Positions 25,317-34,242 of a stretch of DNA of 64,000 nucleotides are shown here, piece by piece (position 1 is the stretch's first letter; every line of letters begins with the position of its first letter). A program made the position numbers and the translations under genes. The notes under the pieces are model-generated. The model was not told the origin of the DNA, searched no databases, and worked only from the letters and a program-made list of their open reading frames with translations. The stretch comes from CALAGB01 sp963789565 (GTDB taxonomy: Bacteria > Chloroflexota > Chloroflexia > Thermomicrobiales > Thermomicrobiaceae), in the NCBI GenBank assembly GCA_963789565.1, contig CAWBKX010000002.1, positions 2,790,001-2,854,000 of the forward strand, in the 5' to 3' direction.

Positions 25317-26651
25317 CTAGTTGGAGGGTCTCTTCACCAACTTCGCCACGGTCTCGGCATGCACGGTCTGCGGATAAAAATCCCACACACTGAAGTGCTC
25401 GATGTTGTATCCGGCGCGGGCGAATTGCGACGCATCGCGCGCGAACGTTGCCGGGTTGCAGGAGACGTAGACGATGACCTCTGGTCCACGCTCGATGAGC
25501 GTCTCCACGACCTGACGGTCCAGTCCTGTGCGAGGGGGATCGACGATGACGCGGTCGACCTGAGGCAGTTGCGAAATGGCTTCCTCTGCGGGCTGCGCCA
25601 CGAAGGTCACCTGATTCAAGCCCCAATTTCGGGCAGTGCGCTCTCCAGCCTCGGTCGCGAGTGGGTCGATCTCGATGACCATCAATGAGGTTGCCTTGTC
25701 CGCGACTGACAAACCCAGCAGTCCGATGCCGCCGTAGATGTCGGCTACACGCTGCGAGCCGTCGAGCATCGCCAGGTCGCGCACGCGATCGAGCAGGTGC
25801 GGGAGCAGTTGAAAGTTGGATTGGAAGAAGGAGCCGGCCGGAACCACGAACGAGCGCGGGCCAATCTGAATCTCCGAGAATCGCTCGCCATGCAATGCAC
25901 TGATGTGCCCATTCGAACCACGAACGCAGACGCTTTCGACTCGCTCCAGTTTGCTCAATATGGCGACCGTCTCGCTCATTTGCTCCGCGGGATCGATGCG
26001 ATAGCCGTCGACTCCTTCCAATAGAAGCTGAAGTCGTCGGTCCCCCTCACGTCCCACCACCTGGGTGTGCACCAGCAGCTTTCCGCCGAAATCGGGAAGT
26101 TCGTTCAGCTTAATGAGGCGGTTGAGCTGTTCCAGGAGCCAGTCGATCGCTGGATGTGCGACGGGGCAGCCAAGCAGGCGCACGATGCGTTTTGAGCGCA
26201 GTTCGCGGAAACCGGCTGATGACCCCAACGCGATCTGCGCGCGGACGCGGTAGCTCCATGGATTGGGCATCGGGACGATCTCGTCGATGCGTGTCGGCAA
26301 GCGCTTGGCGGACAGCAACCGTCGGACGATGGCCGCCTTGTGCTTGAGTTGGCCCTCGTGATTCAGGTGTTGCCACTCGCACCCACCGCACGTCTCGATC
26401 ACTGGACAACGCGGCGTCTCACGTTCCGTCGCACGATCGAGCACAGCGACAACGTCGCCGCGCCAATGCTTGCCGCTCCCGCTGAGCGCCAGACGGACCA
26501 TCTCAGTTGGAATACCGGACGCCACAGTTACCGAGCGCCCGCTCGTCTGGACGTTGATGGTCCCGTCGCTATTGAAGCGTGGAAGCTGTACGTCGACCCG
26601 CTCGAGACGGCGCGCCGTCCCCCCACGATCTCGTTTGCCGCTACGTCCCAT
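25317..26651 (-). CDS. Class I SAM-dependent RNA m5U methyltransferase (RlmD/TrmA family)
   Basis: A 444-residue RNA uracil-C5 methyltransferase. It has an N-terminal TRAM-like region, iron-sulfur ligand cysteines in RCPVIETCGGCEWQHL plus a later LLGCPVAHP, the SAM-binding YGGIGLLGLSVA segment, DPPRTGLD, the catalytic cysteine in YVSCNPATFARD and the general-base Glu in QTVHAETVA. Likely substrates are U747 or U1939 of 23S rRNA, but sequence alone does not fix the site. The start given is the longest reading; a slightly later one is possible. Confidence 0.9.
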   Translation of the reverse strand: MGRSGKRDRGGTARRLERVDVQLPRFNSDGTINVQTSGRSVTVASGIPTEMVRLALSGSGKHWRGDVVAVLDRATERETPRCPVIETCGGCEWQHLNHEGQLKHKAAIVRRLLSAKRLPTRIDEIVPMPNPWSYRVRAQIALGSSAGFRELRSKRIVRLLGCPVAHPAIDWLLEQLNRLIKLNELPDFGGKLLVHTQVVGREGDRRLQLLLEGVDGYRIDPAEQMSETVAILSKLERVESVCVRGSNGHISALHGERFSEIQIGPRSFVVPAGSFFQSNFQLLPHLLDRVRDLAMLDGSQRVADIYGGIGLLGLSVADKATSLMVIEIDPLATEAGERTARNWGLNQVTFVAQPAEEAISQLPQVDRVIVDPPRTGLDRQVVETLIERGPEVIVYVSCNPATFARDASQFARAGYNIEHFSVWDFYPQTVHAETVAKLVKRPSN

Positions 26652-26747
26652 GCACCGCTCTTCGTGACGTACTCATGCTCGACAGATCGGCTGAGCGAGC
26701 CGTGGTTGAGTGCTGCTCGTCAAACTTATATGAGCATAACAAAGCGG

Positions 26748-27983
26748 TCAGGTGCCCTCGGTGCCTTTGGCTGGTTGAGTCGCTGGCCCTGCTCGGCGCT
26801 GGGCGTCCCAACGCGTTTCGCGCACGAAGATGGCAAGCGTCGCAGCGGCGATCACCCCCAATCCCGCGATCGCCCCCGAGGTGATCACGATGCCGACCGC
26901 ATCGGCCACTGCACCCACGATGATCGGCGAGACGGCGCGGCCGCTGTCTCCGATGAGACGCCAGACGCCCAGGAACTCGCCGGTGAGGTGTGGCGGTGCC
27001 AGATCGGCTCCCAGCGTCATCATCGATCCCGCGCCCATACCGTTGCCCAGACCCATGACGAGTCCTGCCATCATCAACTGGGCATAGCTGTGCGTGAATG
27101 GCACCATGGCCATGCCCAGCGCCAGGATGGAGAAGGACGGGACCGAGGCCGCTTTGCGGCCGAAGCGATCCATCACATATCCGGCCGGGATGAACAAAGA
27201 CATGTCGATCAGTGCCGACGCACTGACGATGATGCCGACTTGCGCGTTGTCCAGTCCGATGGCATACGCGGCAAAGAGTGGGATGGCGATCTGGCGACCG
27301 GCCCGGATCATCTGACCGAAGACGTTTGCCGTCCCGGCGGCGATGACGTCACGCCGGTTGTGCTCAACCGCCTCGCGCACCACGCTAAGGTGGAACGAGT
27401 GCCCTTTCGGACGGATCGATGCGCTTTCGGGGTTGTGCACGAAGAAGAAGGCGATGACGACCGCGACCGCTGCCGCCACACCGGCGACGACGATGGCATT
27501 GCTCAGGCCGTAATACTGGGCAATAAAGCCACCGGCAAATGGCCCGGTAAAGGTGCCGAGTCGGTTGATGCCGCCGAAAACCGAGATGGCGCGGCCGCGT
27601 GTCTCATTTGGTATGGCGGTGGCGATGAAGGCGTGGCGTGACAGGCTCCAGAAGGCGGTACCGACACCGCCGACGAATTGCAGCGCGATCAATTCAGGCG
27701 TGAGATGAACCAATCCCAGAAAAATGGTGGCCACTGAGAAGAGCGCCGATCCGGCGATCATCGAGCGGCGGAATCCAAACTTCGGCAGCAGCAGCCCAGA
27801 TGGCAGATCGAAGAGCATCGTGCCGATCCAGGCGGCCGACACGATGAGTCCGGCCAGGCCGAAGGATCCGCCCGCCTCCTTGGCATACAGCGGCAGAACG
27901 GGGATCAACAGACCTTGGCCGAACGAAAGAAACGCCGTCGGAACGAAGACGGGCATCAGCAGCCCCATCGTTCCAGATTTCAT
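26748..27983 (-). CDS. MFS transporter, 12-helix type
   Basis: A 411-residue membrane protein with about 12 hydrophobic helices and the MFS motif A-like segments GYVMDRFGRKAAS and SGLLLPKFGFRRS. It is probably an exporter of small molecules; the substrate is unknown. I start it at ATG 27983. A TTG two codons upstream and an ATG at 27968 are alternatives. A 7-bp inverted repeat, TGACAAT/ATTGTCA, covers the start region and could be the operator of a repressor encoded elsewhere. Confidence 0.85.
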   Translation of the reverse strand: MKSGTMGLLMPVFVPTAFLSFGQGLLIPVLPLYAKEAGGSFGLAGLIVSAAWIGTMLFDLPSGLLLPKFGFRRSMIAGSALFSVATIFLGLVHLTPELIALQFVGGVGTAFWSLSRHAFIATAIPNETRGRAISVFGGINRLGTFTGPFAGGFIAQYYGLSNAIVVAGVAAAVAVVIAFFFVHNPESASIRPKGHSFHLSVVREAVEHNRRDVIAAGTANVFGQMIRAGRQIAIPLFAAYAIGLDNAQVGIIVSASALIDMSLFIPAGYVMDRFGRKAASVPSFSILALGMAMVPFTHSYAQLMMAGLVMGLGNGMGAGSMMTLGADLAPPHLTGEFLGVWRLIGDSGRAVSPIIVGAVADAVGIVITSGAIAGLGVIAAATLAIFVRETRWDAQRRAGPATQPAKGTEGT

Positions 27984-28005
27984 TGACAATCAATACCCAT
28001 TGTCA
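27984..28005. promoter_or_regulatory. Operator-like inverted repeat at MFS gene start
   Basis: TGACAAT (27984-27990) is exactly inverted as ATTGTCA (27999-28005) across 8 bases, a 22-bp dyad of the size bound by TetR- or MarR-type dimers. It touches the first codon of the exporter gene. Repressor binding there is an inference. Confidence 0.4.
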
Positions 28006-28252
28006 TAAAGCGCGGATTCCCACCAAGTGTCGCGACGCCTCTCACCACGCGGGGCGGTGAAAGGCGTAAACCGTATCATACCGTCTCAGGCCCAATTTGA
28101 CGCCGCTCAGTCTTCACATGTTGACTCGACAGCGGACGCGTCAACGGGGATACTCGTTGCGTTGAAACGTCGATGAAGACGAGTGAAGACAGCGCGAACC
28201 TGACGCAGCGTCGCGGCGATCGTCGCTGGCAACCATCCGAATGGAGAAAGCG

Positions 28253-29230
28253 ATGCGCATAGACGTCCACACACACGCCCAGCCGAAGGAATACCTCGAT
28301 ACTTTGATCGAGTCGGGCCGCTATGAGATCGTGCGAGACCCCGACGGCCACATGGTGGTGCGCGAGAAGGGCTCGCGTTTCCTTACCATCACACCGCAGA
28401 TGCACGACCCGGCGCAACGCGTCGAGGAGATGGACGAGACCGGCATCGACATGCAGATCATCTCGGTCACCACGCCACAGGTCTACTTTCTCGAGGGTCA
28501 GCCGTGCGTTGATCTGACGAAGATCTGCAACGATTATCTGGCCGAGATAGTGCGGCAGTATCCGACCCGCTTCCGGGCGCTTGCCAGCGTGCCGCTCACG
28601 GCCGATTCGGACTCAGCCGTCAAAGAGTTCGAGCGCTGCCTGGACGAACTGGACATGGTAGGAGCCATCATCGGGGCTAACATCAACGGCCGCCCGATCG
28701 ACGATCCGGCTTTTGCGCCCTTCTACGAGTCGCTCAACGCGCGCAAGTCGACCATGCTGATCCACCCGATGGTCCCGGCCGGCATCGAGGTCATGAACAA
28801 CTACGCACTCGCGCCACTGGTCGGCTTCATGATGGACACGACGCTGGCCGTTGCACGGTTGATCTTCTCCGGCTTCTTCGACAAGTACCCGGACGTGAAC
28901 GTCATCGTCGGGCACCTTGGCGCGGCCGCTCCGTACCTGACCGGGCGTTTCGACATCGGCTATCGCAGCTATCCCGACTGCAAGGGGATCGAGCAGGCAC
29001 CAAGTGAATATCTCAAGCGCATGTACTACGACACGGTCTCGTTCCACATCCCTGCGCTCCATTGCGCGGCGGAGACGGTCGGCGCCGATCGCATCCTCTT
29101 CGGATCCGACTATCCGCACGTCATCGGTGATGTGGCCGGCGCGACCAAAGTGATCGAAGAGGCCCTACCCGCCAGTTCCCTCGCGGGCATTCTGGGCGAT
29201 ACGGCGGCAGGGATGTTCGGGGTTGCCTAG
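28253..29230 (+). CDS. Amidohydrolase family 2 (ACMSD-like) protein
   Basis: A 325-residue TIM-barrel metal-dependent amidohydrolase of the aminocarboxymuconate-semialdehyde decarboxylase group. Metal ligands appear as HxH in IDVHTHAQP, His in MLIHPMVP, His in VIVGHLGAAAPYL and the Asp in FGSDYPH. These enzymes decarboxylate or hydrolyse aromatic-derived acids. I chose ATG 28253 because GGAG lies six bases upstream; an ATG four codons earlier overlaps that site. It is transcribed divergently from the MFS exporter, so the two may handle related compounds. Confidence 0.9.
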   Translation: MRIDVHTHAQPKEYLDTLIESGRYEIVRDPDGHMVVREKGSRFLTITPQMHDPAQRVEEMDETGIDMQIISVTTPQVYFLEGQPCVDLTKICNDYLAEIVRQYPTRFRALASVPLTADSDSAVKEFERCLDELDMVGAIIGANINGRPIDDPAFAPFYESLNARKSTMLIHPMVPAGIEVMNNYALAPLVGFMMDTTLAVARLIFSGFFDKYPDVNVIVGHLGAAAPYLTGRFDIGYRSYPDCKGIEQAPSEYLKRMYYDTVSFHIPALHCAAETVGADRILFGSDYPHVIGDVAGATKVIEEALPASSLAGILGDTAAGMFGVA

Positions 29231-29277
29231 CTCGGAATCCGTGTGCGGCATAACTCAGACCAACTGATCGACGGACG

Positions 29278-29307
29278 TGGCCTCATCGAAAACCAGCGAT
29301 GAGGCCA
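29278..29307 (+). terminator. 11-bp stem-loop after the amidohydrolase gene
   Basis: TGGCCTCATCG (29278-29288) pairs perfectly with CGATGAGGCCA (29297-29307) across an 8-base loop, 48 bases after the amidohydrolase stop. No T-run follows, so this is a probable but unproven terminator or transcript-end stabiliser. The rest of the 365-base spacer to 29595 shows no gene. Confidence 0.55.
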
Positions 29308-29595
29308 TCCCTCATGACAACCATGAAATCCGCGCTCTTCGGTTTCCGAACATGGTTCCCGACCTCAATGATTGGTGCGTCCCCATCCTCTGGACATGAC
29401 TTCGGGCGAACCTCGCCTTGTCCTTCGGATCAACCTCAGATGCGATGCGCCTGTCTGGAACCGTGACCTCCGAACTATGGTGGTCCAATTCTCCACGCTT
29501 CAAATTTGATGCGAGACGGATTCGGCGCACGCTCAGAACGATTGCGACCCAATTCGCTGAGACGTGCGAGAAGTATGAGGATGAGATCCCACGGC

Positions 29596-31449
29596 ATGAG
29601 CAGAACACACGCAACCGATCGAACTAACGTAAACATTCTGAGCACGTTGACTCGGAGGCGGTTGCTGCGATTGCTGGCAGGCGGCGCGAGCCTTGGGTTC
29701 GTAGGCGGTCTTCTGTCCGCGTGTGGTGGTCCTTCATTGACGGGCAATGGAACGCAACCCACTGCTCCTGCCTCCACCATGGCGACGAAAACGCCGGCAA
29801 TGCTGGCTACGCCTTCGTCGAACTCTTCACCCGTGACCACAACGACTGCGTACAACACGGCGAGTCCACCGGCCAACGTCACGACTCCGGCTGCCAGCCC
29901 GAACTCGTTGATCCAGTCCTCCGCTGACACGCTGGTGATCGGCGCGACGCTGGACAACGACTCGATGGTGTTCAATTCGCTGGATCCCGCGCGATTCCGC
30001 ATCGTCTCCTACTACGGCAACATGATCGCCCGCGCGTGTTACGACACATTGGTCAGCTACGTGGGTAATGATTTCAAGTCGCTTTCACCGTCGCTGGCCA
30101 CAATGTGGTCGGTCTCCGCGGATGGTTTGACCTACACCTTCTCAATTCAAGATGGAGTGATGTTTGCCAGCGGCAATCCCCTGACGTCCGATGACGTCGT
30201 TTGGTCGATCAATCGCGTGATCAATATCAAGTCCGACTATGGGAGGTTTCTCGATGAAGTTGAATCCGTGGCCGCGCCGGCGTCAACGCAGGTTGTCGTG
30301 AAATTGAGCAAAGCGGAGCCCGAGTTGATCGCGAATCTGGCGATGCCCGCGTTCTCAATCCTAGATAGCGTGACGGTCAAGGCGAACGGTGGCGATGCGA
30401 CCGCAGCCGCAGTCTACGCCGATCAGGCCGAAACCTACCTCAATGCCGCATCCGCGGGAACGGGTCCCTATGTGCTGCAGTCATCCAATCCAACCACTGA
30501 GATCATCCTTGTCGGAAATCCCATCTGTTGGCGCGGGAAACCCGCTCTCAAGCGCATCGCCGTGCGTGCGGTCGACCGACTGGACGAGCAGCGGCAACAG
30601 GTGGGAAGCGGCGAAATCGACGTGGCGTTGAATGTCTCCTCGACCAATCTGGAGTCACTACAGGCGAACGACGCCGTCGTTGTAACGTCCGCGTCACTGC
30701 CGGTCAATTACTGTCTATTGATGAACAACTCTCACCCCGAGGGCGGTATCTTTTCCAATCCAAAGGTGCAGCAGGCGGTGCGTTACGCGCTTGACTACGA
30801 GGGGATTCTCAAGATCGCGGGCCTCGGGTCGAGCCGCATCGCCGGAGTGATTCCGCCTGTCTTGTCGGGTGCCATGGATTCGTCCACTGCTGTGCAAACC
30901 GATTTGAGTAAGGCTCGGGCGTTGCTCAAGGAAGCGAATCTCGAAGCCTTTCAAGGAACGTTGAAAGTGTTGTCTGGCTTGCGGGACTATGGGGTGGATC
31001 TTAAGTCGCTCTCGAGCAAGATCCGAGACGATCTGGTGGCGGCAGGTATTGACCTCACACTCACCGATGTTCCAGCCAGTGACACGGTTGCGACGGTGAC
31101 CGATTCCAATTTCGAGGCAATCGTCCTCGTGTGGATTGGAACCTCGGTTGATCCAAACGTCTTCCTGACGTTCGCGCCGGACTGGGGCGTCGGGAGTAAC
31201 GTTGGATGGACAGCCGATTCAAATGGCGAGGCACAGGCGATCGCTGGTCTGGCAGATCAATCGACCGCCGAAGTCGATCCTCAAAAGCGCATTGCGCTGT
31301 TTCAGGAGTTCGATCAGCGCGTCTCCGAGGCGGGGCCTTACGCGTCCTTGTTCGCGCCAGCGCAGTTGTTCGCGGTGCGAGCAAACGTGACAGGCGCGAA
31401 CTTCAATCCGTTCTGGTATTTGGATCTGACTACAGTCGGAAAATCCTGA
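29596..31449 (+). CDS. Tat-exported lipoprotein, family 5 ABC solute-binding protein
   Basis: A 617-residue periplasmic-type binding protein of the OppA/DppA/NikA family. The signal region carries a twin-arginine motif (TRRRLLRLLAGG, Arg20-22) and a lipobox ending at Cys43 (LLSAC). A Thr/Ser/Pro-rich linker follows before the binding fold (LDPARFRIVSYYGNM, DGLTYTFSIQDGV, NPLTSDDVVWSINRV). The start is uncertain: ATG 29596 gives a normal signal length, but ATGs at 29575 and 29581 are in frame. No permease or ATPase genes are adjacent, so it is an orphan. It faces an M20 amidohydrolase, six bases away, which could process its peptide ligand. Confidence 0.87.
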   Translation: MSRTHATDRTNVNILSTLTRRRLLRLLAGGASLGFVGGLLSACGGPSLTGNGTQPTAPASTMATKTPAMLATPSSNSSPVTTTTAYNTASPPANVTTPAASPNSLIQSSADTLVIGATLDNDSMVFNSLDPARFRIVSYYGNMIARACYDTLVSYVGNDFKSLSPSLATMWSVSADGLTYTFSIQDGVMFASGNPLTSDDVVWSINRVINIKSDYGRFLDEVESVAAPASTQVVVKLSKAEPELIANLAMPAFSILDSVTVKANGGDATAAAVYADQAETYLNAASAGTGPYVLQSSNPTTEIILVGNPICWRGKPALKRIAVRAVDRLDEQRQQVGSGEIDVALNVSSTNLESLQANDAVVVTSASLPVNYCLLMNNSHPEGGIFSNPKVQQAVRYALDYEGILKIAGLGSSRIAGVIPPVLSGAMDSSTAVQTDLSKARALLKEANLEAFQGTLKVLSGLRDYGVDLKSLSSKIRDDLVAAGIDLTLTDVPASDTVATVTDSNFEAIVLVWIGTSVDPNVFLTFAPDWGVGSNVGWTADSNGEAQAIAGLADQSTAEVDPQKRIALFQEFDQRVSEAGPYASLFAPAQLFAVRANVTGANFNPFWYLDLTTVGKS

Positions 31450-31455
31450 AATCCA

Positions 31456-32652
31456 CTACCCGCGCGGCTCTCTTCCCAACTGCTGCTTGAACGTCTTTCG
31501 CAGGTGCTCCCGCGCTTCGGGGCGCAGCAACACGTCGGCGGCGGTCAGCGCAAGGACGGCGGCACCAGTGGCGGTGAGTTCATCGGCGCGCTGGCTGCGA
31601 GCCGCTTCGGCGAACTCCAGCGTGTGGCCGCCGATCCCCTTTTCACAGATCTGCAGATAGGGGTGAATCGACGGTACGATCTGGCTGACATTGCCGATGT
31701 CGCTCGATCCGACGCCCGCGTCTGGCGGCGGCACCTCGTAGTCGAGACCCAGTGAGGTCAGGTTGTCGCGGAAGAGATCGACCAGCCCGGTGTTGCAGAC
31801 GCGCTGCTGATAGCTGATGCCCTCGGTGATCTTGACCTCGCAGCCGGTGGCCAGGGCCGCGGCGTTGACGATATTGACGAAGCGTTCGTTCAGCTCCTCG
31901 AGATACGCCTGATCGTTGGCGCGCACCAAGAAGGACCCAGCGGTGTAATCCGGAATGACGTTGGCCGCGTCCCCACCTTGCAGGATGACGCCATGAATGC
32001 GCGTGTGCGGGCGGAATGCCTGGCGCAGCTGGTTGATGCTGAAGAAAACCTGCAGCAGTGCATCCAGCGCGTTGATCCCCTTTTCCGGCGCGGCCGCGGC
32101 ATGAGCGGGTTTGCCGAAGAACTCGATCTCGTATGGCGTGACGGCCAGCGAGCCGCGGTCGAGGTAGGTCGTGTCGCGCGGATGCATCATGATGGCGGCC
32201 GAGAGTCCGTCAAAGACGCCCGCCTCGGCCATCGTGACCTTGCCGCCGCCGCCCTCCTCGGCCGGGGTGCCAAACACCTTGATGGTTCCCTGTACGTCAG
32301 GTAACGCGCGACGTAGCGCGATGCCGGCCCCGACCGCCCAGGTGGCGATCAGATTGTGGCCGCAGGCATGTCCGATCTTGGGAAGCGCGTCGTACTCAGC
32401 TAGAATGCCGACCACCGGCTCACCACTGCCATAGGTAGCGATGAAAGCCGTGTCGAGTCCCGCCACGCCACGCTGCACGTCGAAACCCTGCTCCTCCAGC
32501 TCGTCCGTCAGGAGTGCGACCGACTTGTGCTCTTCAAAGGTGATCTCTGGGTTTTCGTGCAGCTGATGCGAAATGTCGATCAGTCGCGGATGCAATCGCT
32601 GCGCTTCAAGCTTGATGCGTTCCTTGATTTCGGTCAGTTGATCCTCGGACAA
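31456..32652 (-). CDS. M20 family amidohydrolase (AbgB/aminoacylase-like)
   Basis: A 398-residue M20D-type amidohydrolase with ILAEYDALPKIGHACGHN, FGTPAEEGGGG, AIMMHPRDT, FFGKPAHAAAAPEKGINALDA and a late GVGSSDIGNVSQ. It probably cleaves an acyl or aminobenzoyl amide. It shares motif order and length with the enzyme at 18971-20179, and the two are paralogues of moderate similarity. It converges on the orphan solute-binding protein gene with only six bases between stops, which suggests, but does not prove, a link to an imported amide or peptide. Confidence 0.88.
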   Translation of the reverse strand: MSEDQLTEIKERIKLEAQRLHPRLIDISHQLHENPEITFEEHKSVALLTDELEEQGFDVQRGVAGLDTAFIATYGSGEPVVGILAEYDALPKIGHACGHNLIATWAVGAGIALRRALPDVQGTIKVFGTPAEEGGGGKVTMAEAGVFDGLSAAIMMHPRDTTYLDRGSLAVTPYEIEFFGKPAHAAAAPEKGINALDALLQVFFSINQLRQAFRPHTRIHGVILQGGDAANVIPDYTAGSFLVRANDQAYLEELNERFVNIVNAAALATGCEVKITEGISYQQRVCNTGLVDLFRDNLTSLGLDYEVPPPDAGVGSSDIGNVSQIVPSIHPYLQICEKGIGGHTLEFAEAARSQRADELTATGAAVLALTAADVLLRPEAREHLRKTFKQQLGREPRG

Positions 32653-32863
32653 CGGTTCCTCCCTCGCCGTACGCGTTCATCTGACTCGATCATCGCACAT
32701 GCGACCGACGCCGCAACCGGGCGTCCGATGCGTCCGGATCCGCGCCTGTCACCTCCGCGTTCGTCCATACCCGGACAGTACGAATAGGTCTGCGCACAAT
32801 GCAGAACGCTGCGTATCATCAATTTCACCTACACAGGCGCGCATTATTACATGGGATGTTGAC

Positions 32864-34111
32864 ATGCTGAATACGGACGTCGCGACGTCGAGCCTCGATG
32901 ACCTGCAACTGACGGGTGAAGTGCGCGCGGCTCTTTTGACAGCGGAGCGCACCGCTTCCCAATTTGGCCACGAGGCAGTCACGGTCGAGCACGTCTTATT
33001 GGCGTTGCTCGATCCGCCGAGTCTGGCGCTGCGAGTCCTCTTCGCCGATCTGCGTGTGGATGTCGCGACGATCATGCTGCGGTTGCGCGCGGAGGCACAG
33101 GAGACCGGCTTCACCGGTGGAGTCACGCCACGCGTCCACGACGATGTGACTCGATTGCTGTACTACGCGGCCGATGAAGCGGCCAGGGCCGGTGACGTGC
33201 TGGTCAACTCATCGCATGTATTGCTTGGCATCGCCTCTCGCCCCAGCACGGCAATCGGCGCGCTCGTCAACGAGGCTGGTCTGACGGCTACTGCAATCCG
33301 CAAGGGAGCCAATGCGCCACGGCGCGCCTCACAGACCGGTTTCCGTGGATTGTTGGGCGCCATTCAAATCAGCCCGCTCTTCCTCGCCACGCTCGGAGTG
33401 ATGGTCGCCAGCGCAATTGGTCTCGCGTTTATCACCAACTCGCAGGAGTATCGCGTGGCGTTGGCGGTCTTCGTCATCAGCGGGTGGGTCGCTCAGCTGT
33501 GTGTCCACGAGTTTGGACATGCCGCCGCGGCGTACCTCGGTGGCGACACAGACGTCGCCGATCGCGGCTACCTGACGCTCGATCCGCGGCGCTATACCCA
33601 TCCGGTGCTGAGCATCGTGATGCCGCTCGTCTTCCTCTTCATGGGCGGGCTGCCGCTGCCGGGTGGTGCCGTGCGCATCAACACCAGCCGGTTGCGTTCT
33701 CGACGTTGGGACGTAATCGTGTCGGCGGCGGGTCCGGCTGGAACGCTCCTCTGCCTTCTGATCATCAGCTTGCCGTTCCTCGTCACCGGCGACCCGCTTG
33801 CCTATGGCCATAACGTCGGTCTCTCCGGAGCGGTAGCGGCACTGAGCGTGGTTTTGGCGGCAACGCTGCTCCTGAACCTGCTCCCGATTCCGCCGCTGGA
33901 TGGGTTCCAGATTCTGGCCCATTGGCTTCCGGAAGATTTGCGCGAGCAGGGCTACCGGCTCGGATTCATGCCGATGATCCTCCTCTTCGCGCTCATGGCG
34001 AATTCCGCACAAGTCAACGACCTCTTCTGGAACGCAGCCGAGACCATCACCAACATCATGCGCCTGCCCTTCGACCTGGGTGCGTACACGCTGTGGATGA
34101 TCCACTTCTAG
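32864..34111 (+). CDS. Clp N-domain fused to M50 site-2-type membrane protease
   Basis: A 415-residue fusion. Residues about 15-145 form a double Clp repeat like the N-domains of ClpA/ClpC (VTVEHVLLALLDPP, then a second repeat with VNSSHVLLGIASRP). After a short linker come five to six membrane helices of an M50 metalloprotease, with the zinc motif HEFGH at 215-219 and the partner motif NLLPIPPLDG at 338-347. Both active-site motifs are intact. No AAA+ module is present, so the Clp domain is used here as a sensing or adaptor module. I start it at ATG 32864; the frame is open upstream but without protein features. The domain pairing is unusual. Confidence 0.85.
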   Translation: MLNTDVATSSLDDLQLTGEVRAALLTAERTASQFGHEAVTVEHVLLALLDPPSLALRVLFADLRVDVATIMLRLRAEAQETGFTGGVTPRVHDDVTRLLYYAADEAARAGDVLVNSSHVLLGIASRPSTAIGALVNEAGLTATAIRKGANAPRRASQTGFRGLLGAIQISPLFLATLGVMVASAIGLAFITNSQEYRVALAVFVISGWVAQLCVHEFGHAAAAYLGGDTDVADRGYLTLDPRRYTHPVLSIVMPLVFLFMGGLPLPGGAVRINTSRLRSRRWDVIVSAAGPAGTLLCLLIISLPFLVTGDPLAYGHNVGLSGAVAALSVVLAATLLLNLLPIPPLDGFQILAHWLPEDLREQGYRLGFMPMILLFALMANSAQVNDLFWNAAETITNIMRLPFDLGAYTLWMIHF

Positions 34112-34242
34112 CTCTCCGGCGCTGACCAACCACTCGCAAAACAGCACGGATCGTCGGCTGTCTTCGCGTTGCCATGCCTGGCTGCGTGGCGCGATACTCA
34201 GTGCGCAGGTGATCGACGAACCAGCGACTCTGGAGGCCCAGC

